From the NCBI GenBank assembly GCA_021464415.1, contig CM038470.1, forward strand, positions 5,530,394 through 5,594,393: 64,000 bases of DNA, in the 5' to 3' direction. Each line of letters opens with the position of its first letter. Within the stretch, counting starts at the first letter, position 1. The notes under the pieces were generated by a model, which saw only the letters and a program-made list of their open reading frames with translations, ran no database searches and was not told where the DNA came from. The position numbers and the translations under genes were made by a program. Positions 47,690 to 61,100 of this stretch are shown piece after piece. The DNA is from Lonicera japonica (taxonomy: Eukaryota; Streptophyta; Magnoliopsida; Dipsacales; Caprifoliaceae).

Positions 47690-50400
47690 ATATATCTATA
47701 TATATATATTAAAACAAAACAGTCACTAAAACGTTTTCCGCCCATTTGGTCTTTCTTTTTTTGAATTATTTATTGTGTACTTTTTTGGGGGATTTCTATT
47801 TTTAGATGCATTGATAACTTATTTATTGCATTAAATGCATTAATAACCTATTTATTACATTAAATAATAGCTTAAACCCCAATTATATTAAGCCTCTTTT
47901 AAGCAAATGAATGACACCGTCTCTTCATTCCTTCGTCTCTTCTTGATGGCCCTATTTTCACAATTCTCTGGCTTTTCAATTTTTATATGGTAATTTGACA
48001 GCTGATTTAGTCTATGCAAAAGAATTAAAAATTGAGAATCACATGGTCATATATATATTATTATTATTATTAAAACAAAACAGCCACCAAAAAGTTTCCC
48101 GCCCATTTGGTCTTACTCTTTTTGGATTATTTATTGTGTACTTTCTTTTAGGATTTCTATTTTTAGATGCATTCATAACTTATTTATTGCATTAAATGCA
48201 TTAATAACCTATTTATTGCATTAAATAATCTCTTAAACCTTAATTATATTAAGCCTCTTTTAAGCTAATGAATGCCACCGTCTCTTCATTCCTTTATCTC
48301 TTCTTGATGGCCCATTTTCACACTTCTCTAGCTTTTCAATTTTTATATTGTAATTTGACAGCTGATTTAGTTTATGCAAATGAATTAAAAATCGAGAATC
48401 ACATGGTCATGACATTTATCTTTCCCTAACAAATTTTGCATACACGGGTTAGTGAAAAATAAAATCCAATTCTTTTAATTATGTCTCTGAATGACTTTAA
48501 TTTATAATATTATTTAATTTGTCTGATTCTATACATAATAATTTGTGTTTTGCAAGGCATTATTTTCAATTATGTGTGAAAACAACTTAGTTAATTTAAT
48601 TGTTTGATGCATAATTGACTGGACATATCGAAATTGTGATTTTTATTCTTTAGATTTAATCCAAGCATTTTACAGTGGAACCAATTCACCATATTTGATG
48701 TTTCGTAATCTAATGTTAGTGCTTGCAAATTATTTTCTTTTTATTTCAAATAAAAAATTAATTTTATCTATGAAACATTTTTTGCAAAATATTGTTTTAT
48801 TGTACTCTCTTTATACCCCTTTAGAGAAATTTCCGTTGCCAATCATAAGTTTAAATCATTTAACAAGTAGCAATTTCTATTTAAATTTGACGTCGTCTTT
48901 TAATTGTATTAAGCAAGAATAAATTGTTTTCACAAATGGTTATATGATTTTATGAGAGAAGTTTGTTGTTAGAACTAACCTAAAAATGCATATTTTGGGG
49001 GAAATAAACTATGACATATCTTGGTATGTTCACTATTTCCATCTTTTCCTCTTAAAGGTCGTAGTTAATAGAAAATATTTTTTTTCAAGTACTTTATCAT
49101 TGTATCTTACAGTATTTGAAACCTCGGTGAACATTGTTGCATGTAGTAGGCTCAAGTAATTCAACATTTCCATTTATAAATTAATTGGCCGCTTAAAACC
49201 TTACGATCGAGTAAGAAAATTAGGTAAGAAATTGTGGGTGTGGTGATTTTTAACAAACTAATTAAACTATATATGTATCAAAAATAAAATCTTCAGTCTT
49301 GGTAATCTAACAATTTTTTTATTCCATACAATAACATTTTATATTACAAATAGGATGAACAACCACGTAACATGGAACAAATTTCACAAACTCACTCAAT
49401 CATAAGTTAACTCATTTCTTTTATTAGGTTGTCTTCAAGAAATAAGTTTGGCTTAATTTGTTTTTCTTCCCGGTATATTTTCTACTGTTTGTTATATATG
49501 AGATTGATCCTTATGTATGCAAAACCTAACCATGCAAAAGGAAAAAAGGAAGGTGCATGGAAAGATATTGTGTTTCTTATTTCTAAGTAGTCCCTCCATT
49601 TCAAATTAATAATTTTACTTTGATTTCAATACATTTTATAGAAACACTAATTTTAACTAAATCAATGGAGAAAATCGTAAATTATATATTTTCTATTTTC
49701 ATATTTGATACATTAATCATTTCTTATAATAAAAGTGGGATGGTAATTTAATAAATCTTGAAAAGAAAATCTAAATTAATGATTTAAGGTAGAAGAGAAT
49801 TTTTGTTACTTCAAATAATGAGTGCATGTATTTTTCCTTTTTTGTCTAATATACACTAACATACTTTCTTTCTTCTTCTTTTTTTCCATTTTATTAGCAA
49901 AGGAACTCAACCATTAGTTGGAGAAATGCGAAACTTCAATAATTAAGGATGAATGTTCACTGGATAAGACAGCATAGAGAGGAGATTAATCAATTGCGTG
50001 CATATCAACTCTTTTAAAGGCAATAGTTTTCTTTTCTTTCATTTTGGGTGTGCCACCTGAAATTCAAAATTTAATTGATTTGAAACAATTTTTAATTGAC
50101 TCTTTCCTTTCAATATATTAATTATGATTAGAGTTTTCGTTTCAATTTGAGTTAGTATACTACACATTAACAATTCGAGTTAATGCTCACAAAATGTAAA
50201 AAGTAAAAAACATCTACAAGGTGTTTCGTCATTTGCTCCCAATTTTTTTTTTAAATTTCTATTTTAATATGCTATATAATGAAAATATAACATTCAAAAC
50301 ATATTCTAAACTATGTTATTTGTATATCATTTTTTTTTTTAACAATTTGTAGATTATTAACAATAAAAATTGTTAGACATCCATACATTGCACGGGTTGC
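47690..50400 (+). mobile_element. Candidate non-autonomous Helitron
   Basis: TCTATATATATATATTAAAAC at about 47695 resembles plant Helitron 5' ends. CATTGCACGGGTTGC at 50388-50402 resembles the half-hairpin close to Helitron 3' ends, though a clean CTRR terminus is not seen. No Rep/helicase coding remains. Borders are tentative. Confidence 0.35.
47708..48410. repeat. Tandem direct duplication of about 345 bp
   Basis: Copy 1 (47708-48050) and copy 2 (48069-48410) run in parallel from ATTAAAACAAAACAG to GAATCACATGGTCAT with few differences, joined by a short AT/ATT run. Copy 2 gives a chance 66-codon frame at 47995-48195 across the junction. They sit directly downstream of the LINE's right TSD. 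Confidence 0.9.
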
Positions 50401-51535
50401 TATTCAGTGTATCTCATATACTCATGTTTCGGTGTCGTAATAATAAAGTTTACACTCAATCCTAACTTTTCCTTAAATTCTCAATTCTTCACTTCAAGAA
50501 ATTTTTATTTATTTTTCAAGCATGAAATTCTTAAATCAATTAACTTTGTAATCATTTTAACCAATCATATCATGTAAAATCACATATATATATATATATA
50601 TATATAGTATATATTAATTATTTGTTTAATGTAATATTGACATGTGTCACTATTAAATGTATTTTTTTATTTCATTATCTTTTATCCTTTCATCTTCCTC
50701 CTCTCCCATACCCCTCTTCATATTTTACCATTATTTCTTCTCTATTTTTTATTTTATTATTATTTTATTTACCTTTCTTAAGATAGTTTATACACCTTAC
50801 TTTTATACAAATCTTACGTGTCTAAGTATTTTAAAATTTTGCAAGTTGTATAAATTTTACAAAATAAGAATATACGAGGATGATTTTATAAAATATTTTT
50901 CGGTTCGCATGGTCATGAAAATAAAAATTCATAGAGATCGACACACCACTTTGCCATCTAAAATTTAGTATAAATTATTTCTACTAAATTTTATCAAAAA
51001 AATCATCCATTTATTCTCTCAAACAACTCAATCCGTGTATATGGTATGTGTGGAAAATTTTCCCAACGTACACGTATATAAAAAGCGTATATCTTTTAAC
51101 TAAAGCACAAAGCCACAAACGCTCACATTAAAAAAAAACGATCACCCACTACTTGATTTAACATTTTGGTGAAATTAGGTGGACTATTTTATAACAATGA
51201 CTCGGTTTTTCCGCCGGTATGTAATATAATACAAGTAGTTTTACCCTAAAATGAGAGTAGATATGCGTAATTATGGCATATACGGAAATACTTATCCATG
51301 CATTGCATGCAGCACACGCATAGGAAAGTGTGGCCTCGCTTTAATGGGCATTCAATGCCATCACCACCCACCCCTCACCTAAGTGCTCCTTTATTTAGTA
51401 TAGCAAGTATTGTGATACGAACACCACCCCGTCCATCTTCACTCTCCTCTCACTATCTCCTCCTCCCCACACATTATCCATCTGTCCACTACAAGAATAG
51501 TTAAAGTGAGAAATAGCTATATAGCTCCTCCAAAA
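48411..51535. other. AT-rich intergenic DNA and CASPL2-like promoter region
   Basis: Contains an AT microsatellite at 50584-50606 and no recognisable gene. The last 230 bp before the ATG at 51536 are C/A-rich (CACCACCCACCCC, CTCTCCTCTC) like a plant leader. Confidence 0.4.
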
Positions 51536-52859
51536 ATGGCCGACAAGAGAGAGAAAAGTGTTGCAGTACTAGCTAATGGAACCTCTCCAATGGACACTTT
51601 GGGATCAGCGGGGGATGATGGAGAGGGAAGCACCACCATGCGCACCACCGAGACCTTACTCCGGCTACTGCCCACGGCTCTGTGCGTGGTGGCTCTTGTG
51701 ATCATGCTCAAGAACTCTCAGTCTAATGACTTTGGTTCTCTCTCTTACTCTGATCTTGGTGCTTTCAGGTAATTAACAAACAATCCCATCTATTCGCCAA
51801 GATCGTATCCATCCACTAATTTTCAATCAAGAAATTCAACCTTTTAACCCCTTCGATTAGTTAAAAAATAAATAACCTCCCGATCTAAAAATCGTCATCC
51901 AGTTAATTCCATGTTTTGGAATTGGAGCAAAGAAGTTGCTCTCCTGCTATTCAAAACTCTTGACATGAATTAAAAAAAAAACAAAAAAACACTATAATAA
52001 GGACATTTACCCATTTATGATATAATTCTTAAAAATCACAAAAACGCGAACCAAAATGATGACTTGGTGTGTGTTTTTGGGAACTCAATTCCAAACTTTC
52101 GAACGGGAGCAAAAATTCTGAGCTTGGAATTGTATAGCTAACTAATTTTGCATCAAAACCAATTTCAAAACTTAGAATTGGGCCTCCCAAACACAACCCG
52201 GTTTCAATTTCTCAATTGTGAAATTAGATAATATTGATGAATGATATATGATTCAATTGTGAAATTGTGAAATTAGATAATTCTAATGACTGATATGACA
52301 TGATTTGAGTTCTATGCAGATACTTGGTACATGCAAACGGCATCTGTGCTGGTTACTCCCTTCTCTCAGCTGTAGTTGCAGCTGTACCTCGCCCCTCCAC
52401 CATGTCTCGAGCCTGGACTTTCTTCCTCCTTGACCAGGTCAACTACTACTACTCTCCTAATCTTAAAACCCTAGAATTTCAATCTACAGTCACTAACATA
52501 TACTTTATCTATAGGTTTTAACACACTCCTAATCTTAAAACCCTAGAGTTTCAATCTATACTCACTAACATATACTTTATCTATAGGTTTTAACATACAT
52601 AATACTTGGAGCCACTGCAGTCTCAACGGAGGTTATTTACCTGGCGTATAAAGGAGACGAGGCCATAACATGGAGTCAAGCTTGTGGAACATTTAGCGGT
52701 TTCTGTCAAAAGGCAACAGCGTCCATAGCCATAACCTTTTCTGTTGTAATCTGCTATGCAGTGCTTTCACTCATTTCCTCATATAGGCTTTTCAGTAGAT
52801 ATGATGCACCTATTGGCTATAACCACAAGGGCATAGAGATTGCAGCTTTCCACACTTAA
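51536..52859 (+). CDS. CASPL2A-like: CASP-like membrane protein, subfamily 2A-like (3 exons)
   Basis: Exons 51536-51768, 52320-52437 and 52587-52859 join in phase to 207 residues. Four membrane segments are visible: about 44-60 ([18 protein letters not shown]), 79-101 ([20 protein letters not shown]), 108-138 ([20 protein letters not shown]...) and 160-185 ([20 protein letters not shown]). The family's Arg before TM1 (TLLRLLP) and Asp at the start of TM3 (LLDQ) are present. CASP and CASPL proteins form plasma-membrane scaffolds; subfamily 2 function is poorly defined. An upstream in-frame ATG at 51506 exists, but MADKREK fits the family better. Intron 2 contains a 72-bp tandem duplication that copies the acceptor; the upstream copy would lead to a stop within five codons. 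Converges on NRPB12. Confidence 0.92.
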
Positions 52860-53341
52860 ATCGATCAATCGACAACCGTTGATTCTACCACTCAGCTACT
52901 GTGTTTTCAATGTTTCCACAAGATATGTACACTATGATGAATCTAATAACATCTAAGCATATGCATGCTTAATAACACCCCCTGTTTTTCCCTGCTTTAT
53001 TGATGCTTTCTTAGCAGCAGTATAGTTTGCAACTCTTTATTAACTGTGGCCTATTCAAATAGGTGACAAACACAAACTGAGTAATGAATATGTAACATAA
53101 ATGCAGAAATCAGAAAATTGTTCTAAAGAGATCTCATAATGCAAGGACTTAATGTAACAATCAAGTATAATACTCTCTAAATGCAAAGTTTAATGTCTTA
53201 ATATCCATAAAATATCACTTGATGAGTCAATTCTAGACGACACTCATACAGAAAATGGGCCACTGTATTTCGTAGCAGTACTTAGGCAAGTTTATCCTGG
53301 TTTCTTCTCATTTGCATTGTTGGGTTTCACCAGAGTCTTCT
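52860..53341. other. Convergent 3' flanks of the CASPL2-like gene and NRPB12
   Basis: A gap of 482 bp separates the two stop codons. It must hold both 3' UTRs and polyadenylation sites. No additional gene is seen. Confidence 0.6.
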
Positions 53342-56169
53342 TCAGCGTGCTTCATACTGAACAACTGCAGCAAATACAGGGTACTCATGGTTAATCCCAA
53401 ACAGGAAATTTTTTTCTTTTTTCGATAAGCTCTAAGCTCTTGAAAATCCAAGGCGCTAGAGCGTTATAAATAACGAAAAAGAGAGTGAGTTTGAAAAGCC
53501 CAAACTCGATGGCATACAAGGAAATGGGAGGGGGGGCACCAACCTAACCTCCCTGATAAAACAGAAAAGAGCCAAAACCAAAACAGTCCAAGAATACACT
53601 AGCTTCCATATTTTGACTTTCACACGTTTCAAGAATACACTAGCTTCAATATAATCAATTGTCAAGAATCTAATTATCGGGAGATTTGGTATATTGATTT
53701 AGAAACGATGTAACTCTAAATTTTGGACGTCCAAAAAAGTAAAGTGGAATTCTTTATTTGGTATGGAGTGAATATTGTGACAACAAATATTTTAGAGGGG
53801 CCAACCCCAGCCCCTTATCTTGACCAAGGTCATGGAAACACTAATACATTCAATGTTTACATGTGAGACGGCTTCAACCACGTTCGATGGTATTTATCCT
53901 CGTTCTTGTGGTGATTATAACTGTCTATTATATCTCCCTCTATCAAACAACACCACCAATTTCCCATCCTAACTACATATTTTCTTGGCCTGATAAATAC
54001 CAGTACTAGATTAATCGAAGTATTTTTTGGGCTGGCAAAAAATAATTTATACCTCTACTTCTTCATTCATTCTATGTTCACTTATGTTGTTAAGCATGAA
54101 TTAGTTTAGAAGCCTAACAAAGCCTCGACTACACTCAATTGAAAGATGAAATCCTAACTCTAATCATTACCATGGCAAATTGAGAAGTGCAAATATTGAT
54201 AATATCATAAGAGGAAAGAAGGGTATAACTTGGAGCTACCAGGCCTCCCAGACCACTTGACTTACCTCCAAGGGACACTACAATCCGCACACACTAGGGA
54301 ACACTAAGGGAAGGTGGCCCCATGCCACTAGCTATCCCATTGAGTTAAAAACTCGTCCGATTTTGGAGAATATCTAACGCACATTCATCTATGTCAAAGG
54401 TTTATCTCTCTGTAAAATAACCCAGCTATATTAAGATGCTACACATTTGAGAGTTCAGATAGAAAATTGTATGAACTGCATACCTTCCACTAAGTTGCCC
54501 ATTTGCCAACTACTGATCCTAAAAAACCACCACGGTCTTATAAATTCATTAGCATAGCAATGGGCTGAGATCCACTAACAGTCTAGTACTACTATTTAGC
54601 AATGTTCTAAAAATTGCTAGGCATTCCTAGGTCGGCGAGGGGGGGCCTAGCGCCTAGGGGATTAATCGGTCAAACAATTTTTTATTAAAAATATTATTTT
54701 AAATAACATAATACTAACAAAACATAATATACCTTTCAAATTAACATTAATATTCCAATAAAACATGCATTCCAAAAACAAAATAAACAAGTTCAAACAA
54801 TCAAACCCAAGTGAACATCCCAAAATACAGTCGGAGAGGAGAGAAGGAGATGGAGATCGGAGACTAAGAGGAGGAGGATGAGGAGAACGGAATTAGGTCG
54901 ATTGAAAGAGGGCTAGCAAATAAACATGCTTTTTTTACATGAAACTACATTGTTTTGAAGGGAAAAATCCCTAAGGAAAAATCCCGCCTAGCCCTCCTAA
55001 TCGGCGCCTAGCCCGCCTCATTGGCGCCTAATCACCCCAGCACTTAAACACAAAGGTTTAGCCCTAGACCGGGCAGGGAGGCAACGATTTCTGCCTAGGC
55101 CCGATTTTTAGAACACTGCTATTTAGTATGACATCTCCTGAAAGATACAATAAGCAGATGATACAAAAAGGGTAATTTGGGTTTTGGGTACATCTAATTT
55201 ATTAAAATTGGGCTGGGTACCAAAGTTTTTGGTAATGGTACTTTGGGTACCATTTTTCACCATTCCGTGAGTCAAGATCGTTTGACTGTCAAAACATTTT
55301 TTTTGGGACCAAATTACCCTTTCTCAACTGATCCCTCAACTCCTCTCAACTGATACTTTCTCTCTCTTCAATTCAGCTAAAAAACCACCAAAAACTTACA
55401 AATTCTATAAATTAGTACATCAATAGGCTGAGATCCACTATCACTCAAGCACTACTATTTAGTATGACATCTCCTGAAAGATACAATACACATATGATAC
55501 AAAAATAATAGGCACGTAAAAAAGGACACTGTTAACCATGGTCATTGGTCAATATATTGGAAAGCAATGAATATAAATAGTGCAAAAAAAATAATAGAAG
55601 AACGAAAGAGGGATTACTTCTCCGGGTTCGCTTCTTGTACAAGATCCTGTAACCACATTCCCGGCACTGAATCACATCGCCAGGTTTCAGCGTGTTTTCC
55701 TGCCCGCAATCTACAAAATTCAATCGATTCCATAATCAGTTAAGAATGATGAGATGTCGCATTGATTATCAGAAGACATACATACATATTACATGTAATA
55801 TCTAAACTATATAAGTGATTACACTAAAACAATTGCTTAAATAAATAGAAACTTGAACCCTGACCTTAAACCTAAATACACGAGCGACCAAATAGCATAG
55901 GCGAGGAATTATATATTGCGTGCACCCCAAATTCTAGTATCAATATATCAAAATACATATATATACTATGTCGTAACTCATGTAAAATGAACTAGCTAAC
56001 CCTTCAAAAAGCATCTTTAATCTTAGCGCACACAATTATTTATCTCAATATACATTTTTAATATTCAAAAATCATGACATATATATACACACAGAGAGAA
56101 AGCGAAAGAGATATGGTTCGAATGCATACCTCCACATATGTAGCTAACTGGCTCAGGTGGAGGATCCAT
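53342..56169 (-). CDS. NRPB12: DNA-directed RNA polymerases II, IV and V subunit 12 (3 coding exons)
   Basis: Exons 56169-56130, 55710-55618 and 53364-53342 join to 51 residues, the length expected for plant NRPB12/RPB12. Exon 1 gives [13 protein letters not shown], exon 2 the zinc-binding core (CGDC at 12-15, CREC at 29-32, then YKKRTRR), and exon 3 only IVQYEAR and the stop. The four cysteines bind one zinc; the subunit helps hold the Rpb3/Rpb11 side of RNA polymerase II and of the plant silencing polymerases IV and V. Intron 2 spans 2,253 bp and contains a hAT element and a duplicated segment. The short last exon (23 coding nt) would be missed by ORF-based searches; its frame, its GCTGCAG acceptor and the conserved tail support it. 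Confidence 0.93.
54600..55118. mobile_element. Non-autonomous hAT element in NRPB12 intron 2, perfect 8-bp TSD
   Basis: The 519-bp unit begins CAATGTTCTAAAAATTGC and ends CGATTTTTAGAACACTG, an inverted pair. CTATTTAG flanks it at 54592-54599 and 55119-55126. The inner borders are rich in GCCTAGGC/GGCGCCTAG words. No coding is seen. It is a different family from the CAGGGGCGGA elements. Confidence 0.9.
55167..55322. mobile_element. Small inverted-repeat element (156 bp)
   Basis: Perfect 14-bp termini AAAGGGTAATTTGG at 55167-55180 and the complement at 55309-55322. Inside are GGGTACCAAAG and TACTTTGGGTACC. No clear TSD is seen. A similar sequence occurs near 39872-40020. Confidence 0.55.
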
Positions 56170-56552
56170 TGATAACGAACACGAATAGAGAAAAGGAGTT
56201 AAGACTGAAAAAAAGAAGAAGCAATCAATCAACGAGAAAACAGAGAAAAAGGCCAAAGATCTGATTTAAAGAGAACTTGATACAGAATGTGAAATTCATT
56301 ATTAATCTATCTGAGAAATTATTATTATATATGTTTGACCAATTTGTTAACCTTTTGAGAGAGTGCGAGAGAGAACTAGACAAGGGCTTTCACTACTAAG
56401 AAATTTCAGAGCAGCCGCGGAGCCGAGGGTTTTATATTGAATTGAATTGATTTTGATTTTAATTCTTCGTTTTTGTCAGCTTGACCTGGCCCATTCCATC
56501 TAGCCTCGAGAAGCCCATGAGTATATAATATAATATAATATAATATAATATA

Positions 56553-57024
56553 GGGTGCTAGTAAAAGCACCCTTCTTTTCTAGTTTTTGCATCCTTTTTA
56601 AAAAAATATTAAAGATGCCTTAACTAATTAACTCCACTTTCGTAAAATTTTCCTCTAGGATAAAAAGAAAACGAAAGCAGACTTAGATTTATGCTTTCAT
56701 AAGAAGACAAAGGTGAAACTAAATTTGTTATTTGTAAAAAAATGTTCCTCATTTCTCTCACAATATCTAATGAAACACATTACAATTAGACTTTATCAAA
56801 AAAAATTAAAATGATCGGAGAAGTAACGAGAAAAAAAACGAATATTCTTTTGATCTTCTATACAAGAATTTGCACCTTAATTTTGATAATAGTGTTAATA
56901 AAAAATTGAATTGGATTTATCACATGAGCCAATTAATATAGATAAGTGTTTGTTTAGACACCCATAATTCTTTTTTAAAATAGGGTGTCAAAACTAAAAA
57001 ACAAGAGTGCATTTACTAGCACCC
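56553..57024. mobile_element. TIR element with 9-bp AT-rich TSD, possibly Mutator-type MITE
   Basis: The 472-bp unit begins GGGTGCTAGTAAAAGCAC and ends GTGCATTTACTAGCACCC. TATAATATA precedes and follows it (56544-56552, 57025-57033). The TSD is low-complexity because the left flank is a TAATA microsatellite (56522-56552), so its length is uncertain. It lies upstream of NRPB12. Confidence 0.6.
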
Positions 57025-57033
57025 TATAATATA

Positions 57034-58189
57034 ATATCGCCCATTTATATGTTGGCAGGGGAATTATTAAATACTTTTTTAAAAAAAATGGTTTTATAAA
57101 ATACTCTAGACCTATGCCAATCTGTTATCATTGTAATAGTCATTGATTGTGATAGCTATATTTGAGTTATATTTAATACTAGGAGTAGTTCATGTCAAAG
57201 ACTTAGTGCAATTAATAGTCACATTTTTTTAATTTATGCCAAATGTAATTATAGTTAAGGAGAATGTTCCATCCCAATGCAGGTGTGGTGATTACATGTG
57301 GCTAAAAGAAAATAAAAGAATTAGTAACCATTAATACCACCTGATCATATATTTAGTTTACTCCTTTGAGACGCATACCTACGAAACAAATGTCACAATC
57401 AAGTTTATTAGCAAATGCAGTAGTTGTATACTGAAACAAAACATTATACCTAAGTAATTATCTCAAGAAAAACCAATTTATAATAATTAAAATTATAATA
57501 TAATTACCAACCTTAAGACAAGTTAGAAAGGGAAATATGAAATAAATAAATAAAAATGCTAACAGGAAAATTAATAGTGCAAAGATTGTATACGCACCAA
57601 AAGTTAACATAGAGCATATGCGAAGATGTAGTTACTGATCGATTATAATATGTTAACCAAAAGTATATACCACCATATTTATTAAAAAAGTGTAACGTTC
57701 GTACACATATATTCACAAAAAGTATGCAGATGAGAAAAGAATATTTGTATCCGTCGCGTTTATACAAAAAGATCAAATGTTTTTCTTGTCATTGCAAACT
57801 CAAAATCTGCCATAAGTTTGATACATGAGCCTCCGAATAGTAAATGTATCAATCCTCACAAAATAAGGCCATCTAAGCCCAATCATAACGTAAACCGATT
57901 AAAAAAGAAATTATAAACAATTTTAGAAAATATATTAATTAATTAAACTTCATAAGTAAAAAATCAAAGCAAAAAGTAAGAAAATAATGAATGCATGTTA
58001 CCATATTATCTATTCCCTATCCACGAAGTCGAGTTGAATGAATACATCTCCATTCGTCAATTTTATCAGGCCAGTGCTGTGAAAAAAATTCCAAAGTAAT
58101 TAATAAATTATTTTTAAAAAAATATATATATATATACATAATACATGTAAATTATAAGACTAATAAAAAGGTGTACCAAAAATAAACTG
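57034..58189. other. AT-rich intergenic DNA, possible 3' part of the Helitron
   Basis: No gene is seen. The 3' end of the Helitron should lie here or just beyond, but I find no clear hairpin with a CTRR end. Confidence 0.35.
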
Positions 58190-61100
58190 TCATAGCATAA
58201 CTTCAGCACATACAACATTCAATGTTGAGTTGTTTGTAGAATTCGAGAAGAGAACACACATTCGGCTATAACTTATAAATCTTGACATAGCCACGTATAA
58301 TTGCCCATGGCCAAAGACCGGTGTATACAAATCAACCCCGACAAATTTTACGGACTGGCCTTGAGATTTATTCATTGTCATTACATATGACAATCAAATT
58401 GGAAATTGACGCCTTGTCATTTTAAATGGCAACTCAGACGAAGATGGAATCAAGGAAATTCATGGAATGGACGCTAAATTACCATGCTTATCTCCAATTA
58501 ATATTTTAGCTTCAATTACAAAATCTCTACAATTGACTACGATAAGTCTAGTTTCGTTACAAATACCATCTATAGGTGCAATGTTTCTTAGTAGCATAAT
58601 TAGGGCACCCACTTTAAGATCCAGTTTAAATGAGGGTAGACCAGGGGGATTAAGAGCATTTGGGTACTGATGTGTAATACCTGGGTCTACATCCTCATAT
58701 TTTACCATTTTGTCTGCAGTGAAGTATGTGAATGTCTTACCATGAAAAGTTTCCATGGTTGATGGCACTGACATCATTATTTTTAGCAGATAAAATTGTT
58801 CTCTCATTTAGAAATTCAGAAGTGACCGTACTTGCCACGTCAAGTTGCGGATAAATAACAAAAATTATATCCTCAACGTTTTGGCACTTCTGTATTGAAG
58901 CTGAAAGTATTATTGTTTCTTCAAGATTTGACCCAATCTAGAAAATAAAAATTATGATTTTAAAAGAACAATAATTACACAAAAAGAATAATATCATCTA
59001 TAAAAAAAAGTATTACCTCATTAAGAAAAGCAGAGAAACTGATGTTTTTATGTAACTCATCATGTAGGCGCATATTAACATGTAATGTTAGGACATGGAT
59101 GTCTTTCCACAATATAGAACGTCTTAATGATGCTGCCGCAATTTGCTCGCGAACACCTTTAGGAATAACAGGCAAGATTTGTCTGATGCCCCCACCAAGA
59201 ATAACTGTAATACCACCAAATGGCATAACATTATCGCGAATGTCTTATAGGGTCCAATTAACGGCTTTAATACAATGTCGATGTTGTATCGGAACCTTAT
59301 CCCATATGATTAGTCTTGCCATTATAAATAATTCAGCATATGATGACTGCTTAGTGAAGCCGCAGAATGAGTTTTCCAACACATCTAATGTAATGCAAAA
59401 AGTTAAATGTGTTGTTCGAACCCCAGTTAATAATCATGATGCAATTCCTGATGATGCAATAAAAACTACTACATCTCCCTGGCTGCGACATTTTGTTGCA
59501 ATATTATTATAAAAAAAAAAGTCTTTCCAGTTCCTACGCCACCACTTAAAAAAAATCTCTTATTTTCATAAACCGAAGACATAACCACACTGTAGGCACT
59601 AGGTTGTCCTTCGTTGAGCTGATCAATGTGACCTTGAACATTTAACTGCTCTGCTTCAAATTGTAACTGACGATGTTCCCATTAAGGGTGTTTTCGGTTT
59701 CGGTTGTGGTAGAAACTAGGGTACCCCAAACCCTCCCCAAACTTTATAGTTCGGTTTCGGTTCGGTTTGGGTTCGGTTTTCGTACCTATAAAACCCAAAC
59801 CCTCCCCAAATTATTCGGTTTCGGTTCGGTTTAGTCTCATTCGGTTTTTTTTATATTGTTAAGACTTTAGTTCAAAATTGTACTAAAAATATAAATTCAC
59901 TCAAAAGGCGCTACAAAAAAATTATATAATGTATTTATTTTAATAATTAGCTTAAGTAATTATTTGTAAATGTAAATAATCTATAGGATTGGATCATTTA
60001 TATAATGTAAATGTTGTAAGAAAGTTTCCTATTTTTTTTTCAACGTATTGTAAGACAACTTAAGTAATTACATTAAGTTAGCAATTTTTTTTAAAAGATT
60101 CGGTTTTTTCGGTCCAATTCGGGGACCCCAAATCCCCAACCCAAACCGACCCAAATCAATCGGTTTCGGTTTTTTTTTCAGTTCGGGAAATTTCGGATCA
60201 CAACGGATCGGTTCGTTCGTTCGTTCGGTTTTCGGATTTCTGACAAAACCCCTAGTTCCCATATTAGACGATTACCAACTACAGTACTCTAATTCCCAGA
60301 TGGTTGTGGCATGGGTGGGAAGTTAGACAAACTCTTACCTGATTCCTGAAGCAATTGATTTAAAAGGAATAAGCTATAATCCTGAACTTATTCATCAGTT
60401 GGAACTGCAATACTATAACTTATACGAATTGCAAATATGAAATCATCACACATATGCATAGAAAATTGGTTCCATAACGCATCAGGATTTATAGGGGAGC
60501 ATTGCATTAAGATAATACAAAATAATCTTCTCAACTGGGACCCTGTTCTCATTATTATCACTTATTTGAGACATTGTATCCATTATTCGTCATCTTCTAA
60601 AAGGCCCTTAGCAACACATGTTGCCTTGTACGTAGGGTGAACAACATTGTAACAGTCCTTAAGCATTAAAAAGATTTAGGTCCTTTCACAACAGTTAGTA
60701 AAATGCGCAAATAAAACCTTTCACCTTTATTTGGGATGGCAAAATACATTATTTCGATTTAAAAACCCCTTTGTTTTTTCGTCCACAACTTTCGTCCTTT
60801 TTACCATACAAAATATTTTGAAAACTCTTGATATGTTAGTTGCTGGGCTTTGATATTTATAGCACAACATGCAAATAAAGTTGTAAACATTGTTTGTTAA
60901 AACTGAGCTCTATTAACAATTTCTTGAATTGATTCAATCAAATTATAAAGAACATGATATTGCCCTTCTAAGTGTACCACTAAACGCAAAACTGATGGGA
61001 TTTCTTAATGTAAAGGATTACCAAAAATTCTCCATGCTGCTGCTTCGGGTGGTCCAATAAATCTTGCATCGAGGTATTGTTTGATTTCATCAATTACAAC

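Larger units (their letters stand above)
54521..55506. repeat. Segmental duplication in NRPB12 intron 2 preserving an empty hAT site
   Basis: A segment of about 128 bp occurs twice: copy A at 54521-54599 plus 55119-55166 (split by the hAT element) and copy B, unsplit, at 55379-55506. Both contain GCTGAGATCCACTA and CTATTTAGTATGACATCTCC. The copies are separated by the small inverted-repeat element at 55167-55322. Confidence 0.85.

Noticed and set aside
59042..59512. 156-codon plus-strand frame
   Set aside because: It is the antisense of the Helitron helicase region, whose minus-strand reading carries the Walker A and other helicase motifs.
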